Shown: positions 23,428 to 28,873 of the stretch, piece by piece
How the letters are laid out: each line of letters begins with the position of its first letter
Numbering within the stretch: the first letter of the stretch is position 1
DNA from: an uncultured Lachnospiraceae bacterium
Lineage (GTDB): Bacteria; Bacillota; Clostridia; Lachnospirales; Lachnospiraceae
Direction: 5' to 3'
Assembly (NCBI GenBank): GCA_900550285.1
Contig: URRW01000033.1
Location: 1 to 28,873, forward strand
Length of the DNA stretch: 28,873 nt
Translations under genes and position numbers: made by a program
The notes under the pieces: model-generated
What the model was told of the DNA's origin: nothing
Database searches by the model: none
Seen by the model: the letters and a program-made list of their open reading frames with translations, nothing else

Positions 23428-23558
23428 GCCTTTTCCTCCCCCTGCTGTTTTCTGTCATTGGATGTTCCTTATTATAAGACATCTTTTTTAGGAAGAAGGT
23501 CGAAATCCGGAAAAGATTTTAAAAAAAATCCAAAATTTTTTCTTAATTTCTTTTTTTG

Positions 23559-23567
23559 TGCTATACT
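23559..23567 (+). promoter_or_regulatory. extended -10 promoter of the MATE gene
   Basis: TGCTATACT (TGn plus TATACT at 23562-23567), after a strongly T-rich stretch. No good -35, as is usual for extended -10 promoters. About 67 bases upstream of the start. Confidence 0.6.
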
Positions 23568-23633
23568 GGTCTGTGCGGCGCCGTTACAGACTCCGGCTCC
23601 GCCAATACTTAAAACAACAGCAGGTGGAAGAAA

Positions 23634-24992
23634 ATGAGTAAAACACAATCCAGCACATTGATGACAGAAGGGCCGATCTGGAAAAAGATCATCATGTTCG
23701 CTTTCCCTCTTTTTCTGGGAAATCTGTTCCAGCAGCTCTACAACACAGCCGACTCCCTGATCGTAGGAAACTTTCTCGGAAGCGACGCCCTCGCGGCAGT
23801 CAGCTCCTCCGGCAGCCTGATCTTTCTCATGGTCGGCTTTTTTAATGGCATCGCCATGGGCGCAGGTGTTGTGGTCGCCCGCTATTACGGCGCGCGCCAG
23901 ATTGAAAAACTTCAGCGCGCCATCCATACCGACGTGGCGTTCGCCCTTGTGGCAGGCGTCCTTTTGACCATCATCGGTCTGATCCTGGCTCCCCAGATGC
24001 TTGTCTGGATGGGAACTCCCGCAGACGTCATGCCGAACTCTATCCTCTATTTCCGGATTTATTTCGCCGGTTCGCTGGCATTTGTCCTCTACAACGTATT
24101 GGTCGGCATCCTCCAGTCCATCGGAGACAGCAGGCATCCGCTTTATTACCTGATCCTGTCTTCCATGATCAATATTGCGCTGGATCTGCTCTTTGTCGGC
24201 GTATTCCACTGGGGCGTCGGAAGCGCTGCGCTCGCAACCATCATTTCCCAGTTCGTCAGCGCCCTTTTGTGCCTGCGCCGCCTGATGAAAAGCCCGGAAG
24301 AATACCGCGTTACCCTTTCCAAGATCCGCTTTGACATGCCCATGCTAAAGCAGATCATCCAGAACGGCCTGCCTGCCGGACTGCAAAACTCCATCATTGC
24401 CCTGGCAAACGTCGTTGTCCAGTCCAATATCAACAGCTTCGGCAAAATGGCAGTCGCCGGCTGCGGCGCTTATTCCAAGGTCGAAGGCTTCGGCTTTTTG
24501 CCGATCACATGCTTTTCTCTGGCGCTGACAACCTTCATCAGCCAGAACCTGGGGGCAAAAAAATACGACCGTGCCAAAAAAGGGGCACACTTCGGCATCA
24601 TCTGCTCGATCTGCCTTGCAGAGCTCGTGGGCGTCTGCATTTACATCCTGTCCCCGTACCTGATCGCCGCCTTCAACAGCGATCCGCAGGTCGTTTCCTT
24701 CGGCGTTACACAGGCGCGCACCGTGACGCTGTTTTACTTCCTGCTGGCATTTTCCCACTGTATCGCGGGCATCATGCGCGGCGCGGGAAAAGCCACCGTA
24801 CCGATGTTCGTCATGCTGGCGTGCTGGTGCATCATCCGCGTTACCTACATTACCGTCATGGTAAAGCTCGTGCCCGTCATTACCACGATTTTCTGGGCAT
24901 ATCCGCTCACCTGGAGCTTAAGCTCGATCATCTTTTTGATCTACTTTTTGAAAGCGGACTGGATCCACGCCTACGAAAAACGGAACGCGTAA
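23634..24992 (+). CDS. MATE family efflux transporter
   Basis: 452-residue membrane protein with about 12 hydrophobic segments in two related halves, the normal size of a MATE (multidrug and toxic compound extrusion) cation antiporter. Typical features: EGPIWKKIIMFAFPLFLGNLFQQLYNTADSLIVGNFLG at the start (DinF/NorM-like subgroup), then VVARYYGARQ and, in the second half, ISQNLGAKKYDRAKKGAHFG. It would export organic cations or drugs using the Na+ or H+ gradient; substrate unknown. GGTGG precedes the ATG. Monocistronic, convergent with the ABC permease gene. Confidence 0.95.
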   Translation: MSKTQSSTLMTEGPIWKKIIMFAFPLFLGNLFQQLYNTADSLIVGNFLGSDALAAVSSSGSLIFLMVGFFNGIAMGAGVVVARYYGARQIEKLQRAIHTDVAFALVAGVLLTIIGLILAPQMLVWMGTPADVMPNSILYFRIYFAGSLAFVLYNVLVGILQSIGDSRHPLYYLILSSMINIALDLLFVGVFHWGVGSAALATIISQFVSALLCLRRLMKSPEEYRVTLSKIRFDMPMLKQIIQNGLPAGLQNSIIALANVVVQSNINSFGKMAVAGCGAYSKVEGFGFLPITCFSLALTTFISQNLGAKKYDRAKKGAHFGIICSICLAELVGVCIYILSPYLIAAFNSDPQVVSFGVTQARTVTLFYFLLAFSHCIAGIMRGAGKATVPMFVMLACWCIIRVTYITVMVKLVPVITTIFWAYPLTWSLSSIIFLIYFLKADWIHAYEKRNA

Positions 24993-25044
24993 TTGTAAAA
25001 GCCGCCCCGGTCAGGCAGGTTCCGGGCAGGGGCAGCGAGGACAA

Positions 25045-25136
25045 AAGCGGCAGATTCCGCTTTCACTCACAGGGAATTTTAACCAAAGGCGCAGCCTTTG
25101 AAAATTCCCCTTCGTTCAAGAAGTCAGCTGCCGCTT
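25045..25136. repeat. long inverted-repeat structure between MATE and ABC permease genes
   Basis: Outer arms AAGCGGCAG (25045-25053) and CTGCCGCTT (25128-25136) enclose a long inner hairpin: GGGAATTTT plus CCAAAGGC on the left and GCCTTTG plus AAAATTCCC on the right (about 25072-25109). The left outer arm can also form a local hairpin AAGCGG/CCGCTT, giving a terminator for the MATE gene. The right end overlaps the permease stop codon by a base or two. Could be a terminator pair or a small MITE-like insertion. Confidence 0.65.
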
Positions 25137-25959
25137 ATGTACTGGCAGAAGTATAATTCTTAATTGCCTTTTTCCAGACAATGCGCGTAATGATAAACAC
25201 CAGTATCGGGGAGAGCACGCCCCATGCCATCATCCCAGGAGTGAGTTCCCCCATGAGGAACAGTCCCGGAAAGTTGGTGATCACGAAGATTGGCAGGAGA
25301 AACGTGCCGATGCGCTGCATCCACTTCCCATAGATCATCTGCGGCATGTTGTTGAAATCCCACAGCGCGGCGGTCAGCTCCCCGATGCCCTGCGTCGCCG
25401 TCGTCCAGAATGCCAGCAGGTTCGGCAAAAGAAACAGGCTGTAGGTCAGCAGGCAGCCGCAGATCAGAAAGAAGATAAAGCCTGCGACCGCCCCTGCCGT
25501 AACCGGAAGCCCTGCCCGCTGCCAGCCGATCGCGATCATCGCGACGCCCGCTACAAAGTCCGGTAAAAGCAGGGAAATATCCAGCTTCTGCAGCGTCACG
25601 AGAAACTGGAGGGAAACCGGTTTTACCATATACATATCCAGCTGCCCTTCCCGCACCATCGTGGAAAGCGACGTAAAATTCCCATAATAAAGCATATATA
25701 CGCCTGTCAAAAGCACATACACGCCGATAAACAAAAGGATGTGATCCGGCGTCAGCACGCCGATATTCGTGCCCGCCCGGTAAATGACCGCCACATACAA
25801 AAGCTTAATCAGCATCCATCCCGTCTCCACCGCTACTCCCGCGGCAAAATTCGCGCGGTATTCCAGCTGCGACATCAAAGACATTTTCAAAAAAACACCC
25901 AGAAGCCGTCCATATCTGACTGCCCGCTCCGCTATTTTCCCAAACGATCCTTTTCCCAT
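25135..25959 (-). CDS. ABC-2 type exporter permease (second subunit)
   Basis: 274-residue integral membrane protein of the ABC2_membrane_6 type (COG3694-like), with about six hydrophobic segments and no signal peptide. It begins with a cytoplasmic segment (GRLLGVFLKMSLMSQLEYRANFAAGVAVETGWML) typical of this group. It would pair with the other permease and the ATPase to form an uncharacterised exporter. One base separates its ATG from the upstream stop, and GGAGG precedes it, so it is tightly coupled. Substrate unknown. Confidence 0.9.
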   Translation of the reverse strand: MGKGSFGKIAERAVRYGRLLGVFLKMSLMSQLEYRANFAAGVAVETGWMLIKLLYVAVIYRAGTNIGVLTPDHILLFIGVYVLLTGVYMLYYGNFTSLSTMVREGQLDMYMVKPVSLQFLVTLQKLDISLLLPDFVAGVAMIAIGWQRAGLPVTAGAVAGFIFFLICGCLLTYSLFLLPNLLAFWTTATQGIGELTAALWDFNNMPQMIYGKWMQRIGTFLLPIFVITNFPGLFLMGELTPGMMAWGVLSPILVFIITRIVWKKAIKNYTSAST

Positions 25960-25960
25960 C

Positions 25961-26761
25961 TCAGCCTCCTACCGCCGCAAAGCGCTTTAATCCTTTTGCC
26001 CACAGCACCTTTGCCAGCACAAAAAATACCGCGATCCATAAAATCTGGCACACAAACCCGCTTCCGACCTGCGCCCACAAAAGCTTCCCGTTCACAATAT
26101 TGACCGGAAACTGCGTCGTATAGCCAAACGGCAGGAGGCTGATCAGAAATGCCGCCGTTTCCCCGAAAATATCCATCGGGAACACGCCGCCGCTGATCAC
26201 CACAAGCACCACGCTCACCGTCCCGAAGATCAGATGCACGTCCGTCAGCCAGAAGCTCACAAGCGCCACACAGTAAAAGATCAGGAAATTCAAGATTACC
26301 GCCAGCACCAGCGATACAAAAAATGCCGCAATCCTTCCCACCGACAATTCCAGCCCTAAAAATGCCGCCGAAAAGCCGATCAGTCCTGTCGATACGAGCG
26401 CCAAAAGCCCCATCTGCACACTTTTTTCCCCCATATAGTCAAAGAAGCGATAGGCAAAATAATTGACCGGGCGCACCAGATATTTGTTCAGCCCGCCGGT
26501 TTTGATGTCCTCGTTTACCGCATATTCAAAGCCGGTATAAACAAGCTTGGAAACCATCCCCGCCAGCAGCGTATACACCATGATCTGAGAATAGCTGTAG
26601 CCCGTCATCGCGCCCGCATCGCCGTGCCCGTACAGGTAATTCCATAAAAAAGTCTGAATGATGATGGGAAATATCGTACTTACGAGGCTCAGCACAAAAT
26701 TCGCCCGATATTCCAGCGAAAGCTCCACTCCCATCCGATATACGCAGCGATACGTTTTCAT
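25961..26761 (-). CDS. ABC-2 type exporter permease (first subunit)
   Basis: 266-residue membrane protein, COG4587-like, about six hydrophobic segments. The N terminus (YRMGVELSLEYRANFVLSLVSTIFPIIIQTFLWNYLYG) resembles that of the neighbouring permease, so the two are related paralogues. NEDIKTGGLNKYLVRPVNYFAYRF is the conserved cytoplasmic region of the family. Its ATG overlaps the ATPase stop (ATGA). It forms part of a tripartite ABC exporter. Confidence 0.9.
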   Translation of the reverse strand: MKTYRCVYRMGVELSLEYRANFVLSLVSTIFPIIIQTFLWNYLYGHGDAGAMTGYSYSQIMVYTLLAGMVSKLVYTGFEYAVNEDIKTGGLNKYLVRPVNYFAYRFFDYMGEKSVQMGLLALVSTGLIGFSAAFLGLELSVGRIAAFFVSLVLAVILNFLIFYCVALVSFWLTDVHLIFGTVSVVLVVISGGVFPMDIFGETAAFLISLLPFGYTTQFPVNIVNGKLLWAQVGSGFVCQILWIAVFFVLAKVLWAKGLKRFAAVGG

Positions 26762-27741
26762 ACCGCCACCCCCTTCTGGAAAATCTTGGCGATGCTTTCC
26801 TCCAGCGGCACGTCCGTTACCGTAAAATCATCCACCGGAAGCGCTGCCAGCACCGCGGACGCCGTTTCTTTCAGCCGCTCCCTCTGCACTTCCAGCACAA
26901 TGGACGTCTCGCTGTTTCCCCGGATCTTCCCAAAGATCTCCACCTGACCGGACGGAACCGGACGGCTGACGGACAGCGTCAGCAGCTTTTTGCCGCCCAT
27001 CAGGGAATTGATCTGCGACAGCGCGCCGTCATATACGGGAAGCCCCTGATTGATGATGACCGCGCGGCTGCACAGCTCCTCGATGTCGCGCATATAATGG
27101 CTCGTCAGGATTACCGTCGTTTTCGTCTGCTCGTTGTAATATTTCAAAAAATCCCGGATCTTCTGCTGGGAAACGATGTCCAAGCCGATCGTGGGCTCGT
27201 CGAGAAACAGGATGCCGGGACGATGTACCAGCGCCGCAAGGATTTCCATTTTCATACGCTCGCCCAGAGAAAGCCGCCGCACCTGCACGTTCATCAGATC
27301 CTTCACATCCAGAAGCTCCGCCAGCTCCTCCACCGTCCTGCGGTATTCTGCATCGTCCACTCCGAAAATACACTTGTTCAGATACAGGCTGTCACTGGCG
27401 GGCAGATCCCACCAGAGCTGGTTCTTCTGCCCCATGACGATAGAGAAGCCGCGCTTGAACTCATTTTTGCGCTCCCACGGTACAAATCCGTTAACCGTCG
27501 CCTCACCCGACGTAGGATACAGAATGCCTGACAAAAGCTTTAATGTCGTGGTCTTGCCCGCGCCGTTTGGCCCCAGAAGCGCCAGCATTTCCCCCTTCTC
27601 CACCGAAAAGGACACGTCCCGCACCGCTTCCTTGATCAGCGTTTCCCGATGGAACAGATTGTGCACCGATCCCTTTAAGCCCGCGCCCTTTTTGTAATAG
27701 GCAAACTCCTTTTTCAGATGCTTGACCGTGATGATCTCCAT
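26758..27741 (-). CDS. ABC exporter ATP-binding protein (COG4586 type)
   Basis: 327 residues. Walker A GPNGAGKTTTLK, Q-loop IVMGQKNQLWWDLPASDS, signature LSLGERMKMEI, Walker B ILFLDEPTIGLD and H-loop TSHYMRDIEEL are all intact. The WWDLPASDS stretch and the 80-residue C-terminal extension are typical of the COG4586 group, which always occurs with two ABC-2 permeases as here. Drives export of an unknown substrate. AGGAGG precedes the ATG, 21 bases after the LytTR gene stop. All four genes are in one operon. Confidence 0.93.
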   Translation of the reverse strand: MEIITVKHLKKEFAYYKKGAGLKGSVHNLFHRETLIKEAVRDVSFSVEKGEMLALLGPNGAGKTTTLKLLSGILYPTSGEATVNGFVPWERKNEFKRGFSIVMGQKNQLWWDLPASDSLYLNKCIFGVDDAEYRRTVEELAELLDVKDLMNVQVRRLSLGERMKMEILAALVHRPGILFLDEPTIGLDIVSQQKIRDFLKYYNEQTKTTVILTSHYMRDIEELCSRAVIINQGLPVYDGALSQINSLMGGKKLLTLSVSRPVPSGQVEIFGKIRGNSETSIVLEVQRERLKETASAVLAALPVDDFTVTDVPLEESIAKIFQKGVAV

Positions 27742-27762
27742 GATAAACCTCCTCCTGCCCCG

Positions 27763-28542
27763 TCAGAAAAATTCCGCGCGGCGCAGATAATCCTCGAATC
27801 TTATTTTCACTTCCGGATACCGGTAGCGGCTGACCAGAAGCTCGTCCCCGGAATCCAGACGGACGTTTTCCCGTCCCAGCCTCTGCACATGGTATAAATT
27901 GACCAGAAAGCTTTTGTGAACCCGGACAAAACCCGCCCTTTTCAGCGCTTCTTCCCAATAGGAAAGCGTCTGGTCCGTAACGAACACCTCGGATCGGCAA
28001 TGCACCCAGATCTCATGCCTGCGGCTCTCAATATATAAAATATCCCGCAGGAATACGCGCGTCGTCGTTTCCGCCTCCTGCCCTGCGCCCATGACGCTGC
28101 GGCACACAAAGCTTCTCATTCCTGCCCCGACAGGCTTTCTGATCCGCTCCAGCTTGCACAGCGCCGCTTCCAGATCCTGTTCCAGCGCATATCCCCTCGC
28201 TACATGGAAAAAAGGGTAGGAAAGCGCCGCGAATACCTCCTCCGGGCTGTTCGCCACGAAAATGACGGGAAGCTCCTTCCTCTGCTCCCAGATCTGCTCT
28301 GCCGCAAAAAATGCCCGATCGCTTTCCTGTGCGTACAGGATCAGGGCGTCCAGCTCATCCAGAGAATCCGCCGCCACGCGCACAATTTCCCAGACGCCGT
28401 CCGTCCCGGCTTCTTCCTGCGCCTGCTCTCGTCTGGCACATACCAGCCGCACCGTCTCCTCTGCTTCCCGCCATGCCTGATCCTGCCGGGTACGGTCTGC
28501 CGCTTCTGAAATTGTCTCTCTGTAAAGCCCCAACAGCGGCAT
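27763..28542 (-). CDS. LytTR DNA-binding regulator with degenerate receiver-like N domain
   Basis: 259 residues. Residues about 160-255 form a LytTR DNA-binding domain (ILYIESRRHEIWVH, FVRVHKSFLVNLYHVQ, LLVSRYRYPEVK). The N-terminal 150 residues look like a response-regulator receiver fold (ELDALILYAQES, LPVIFVANS, HVARGYALEQDLEAAL), but the phosphoacceptor Asp position reads Tyr and the conserved Lys reads Arg, so ordinary phosphorylation is unlikely. ATG 28542 has AAAGGGGG upstream; an in-frame GTG at 28629 is less likely. It leads the ABC exporter operon and probably regulates it; the upstream repeats support autoregulation. No histidine kinase is present. Confidence 0.88.
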   Translation of the reverse strand: MPLLGLYRETISEAADRTRQDQAWREAEETVRLVCARREQAQEEAGTDGVWEIVRVAADSLDELDALILYAQESDRAFFAAEQIWEQRKELPVIFVANSPEEVFAALSYPFFHVARGYALEQDLEAALCKLERIRKPVGAGMRSFVCRSVMGAGQEAETTTRVFLRDILYIESRRHEIWVHCRSEVFVTDQTLSYWEEALKRAGFVRVHKSFLVNLYHVQRLGRENVRLDSGDELLVSRYRYPEVKIRFEDYLRRAEFF

Positions 28543-28655
28543 GACACGCCCCCTTTCTACGCATAATGATTCAGCCGCGCTTTCGCAAAATCCAATCCGG
28601 CATTTCCTGAAAGCTTCCGCAGTTTTCACACAGCCGTTTTCCCGTCTGCCTGTTT

Positions 28656-28683
28656 ATCTTACCAGACTGTGCGCAGATTACAA
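28656..28683 (-). promoter_or_regulatory. promoter of the LytTR/ABC operon
   Basis: On the minus strand: TTGTAA (28683-28678), 16-base spacer, TAAGAT (28661-28656). The direct repeats lie 10 bases upstream of the -35. Confidence 0.6.
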
Positions 28684-28693
28684 GACGCACCGC

Positions 28694-28722
28694 ACCAATG
28701 GAATATTTTCTGCCCCAATGGA
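28694..28722 (-). promoter_or_regulatory. putative LytTR binding sites (paired direct repeats)
   Basis: Minus-strand TCCATTGGG (28722-28714) and TCCATTGGT (28702-28694), 20 bases apart start to start (11-base gap). Both fit the general LytTR half-site pattern [TA][AC][CA]GTTN[AG][TG] at eight of nine positions. Placement just upstream of the -35 fits an activator. Confidence 0.65.
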
Positions 28723-28745
28723 AAAAAGTATCAACTATCATAGAA

Positions 28746-28792
28746 AAAAACAGTGAAACCATTAACAATTTCTGTTTGGCTTCACTGTTTTT
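28746..28792. terminator. bidirectional hairpin terminator upstream of the LytTR operon
   Basis: AAAAACAGTGAAACC and GGCTTCACTGTTTTT pair over about 15 bases with one mismatch, with A run left and T run right. It probably ends a gene lying off the right edge, or isolates the operon. Confidence 0.75.
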
Positions 28793-28846
28793 AAATAATT
28801 TTTGTTTTACTACATAAACCTGAATTATTCACGACTTTGCCACGAA

Positions 28847-28863
28847 TGTGGCTGAAAGCCACA
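28847..28863. other. small hairpin at the window edge
   Basis: TGTGGCT-GAA-AGCCACA. An overlapping alternative pairs GCCAC (28839-28843) with GTGGC. May be part of an element that continues beyond the window. Confidence 0.5.
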
Positions 28864-28873
28864 TAGTTACTGT

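Larger units (their letters stand above)
28543..28873. other. non-coding region upstream of the LytTR operon
   Basis: Contains the LytTR-operon promoter (28656-28683), the direct-repeat pair (28694-28722), a bidirectional terminator hairpin (28746-28792), and at the window edge a small hairpin (28847-28863). No gene seen. Confidence 0.7.

Noticed and set aside
23472..24209. Open frame on the minus strand overlapping the MATE gene start
   Set aside because: Overlaps the MATE promoter and coding region; amino-acid composition (Asp/His/Lys rich) is that of a shadow frame.
24509..25156. Open frame running from MATE into the hairpin region
   Set aside because: Uses the wrong frame of MATE and has low-quality composition; the hairpin region cannot support it.

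Overview
The window looks like chromosome of a gut-type Clostridia bacterium, most likely a Lachnospiraceae member. Evidence: moderately GC-rich coding sequence with strong AGGAGG-type ribosome binding sites, a methionine T-box leader in front of metG, a stand-alone MsmK/UgpC-type sugar ABC ATPase, a CdaR-type regulator, DegV, DUF624/YesL, COG4586-type ABC exporters, and a fibro-slime/SpaA-like surface protein with a Gram-positive wall-anchor-like C terminus. This placement is inferred from gene content only.

Layout. 1-206: non-coding, with a 20-bp perfect-stem hairpin element. 207-413 (-): small DUF378 membrane protein. 582-1661 (+): M24 aminopeptidase, then 1780-2721 (+): an unassigned protein resembling radical-SAM proteins but without the Fe-S cysteines, ending in a terminator. 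6517-2910 (-): apparent operon CdaR regulator - EF-Tu-like-barrel/SUFU fusion - DegV - TetR. 6695-7468 (+): PHP phosphatase, convergent with the sugar ABC ATPase (8660-7551, -) across a shared terminator. 11751-8903 (-): operon of alpha/beta hydrolase, D-lactate-type dehydrogenase and DUF624 protein, with its own strong promoter and a structured leader. 13870-11909 (-): metG behind a T-box leader (14400-14013) whose AUG specifier can be read directly. 19111-14474 (-): a 1545-residue surface protein. 20367-19381 (-): three-S1-domain RNA-binding protein. 20652-21667 (+): azlC/azlD. 22907-21729 (-): MFS transporter. 23427-23059 (-): very small FtsX-like membrane protein. 23634-24992 (+): MATE transporter. 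28542-25135 (-): LytTR regulator, ABC ATPase and two ABC-2 permeases in one tight operon.

How the genes fit together. Most units are housekeeping or transport and independently promoted; good sigma-A-like promoters are readable for several. The two best regulatory readings are (a) the Met T-box with a loop-E specifier loop presenting AUG, and (b) a pair of 9-bp direct repeats 20 bp apart just upstream of the LytTR-gene promoter, matching the geometry and most of the consensus of LytTR-domain binding sites, which suggests the LytTR/ABC exporter operon is autoregulated. No phage, CRISPR, rRNA or tRNA genes were seen. Accessory features of interest are the EF-Tu-barrel/SUFU fusion, the cysteine-less radical-SAM-like protein, the repeat-rich surface protein, the two-copy hairpin element (one copy inserted between the metG T-box terminator and the metG start) and a large inverted-repeat structure after the MATE gene.
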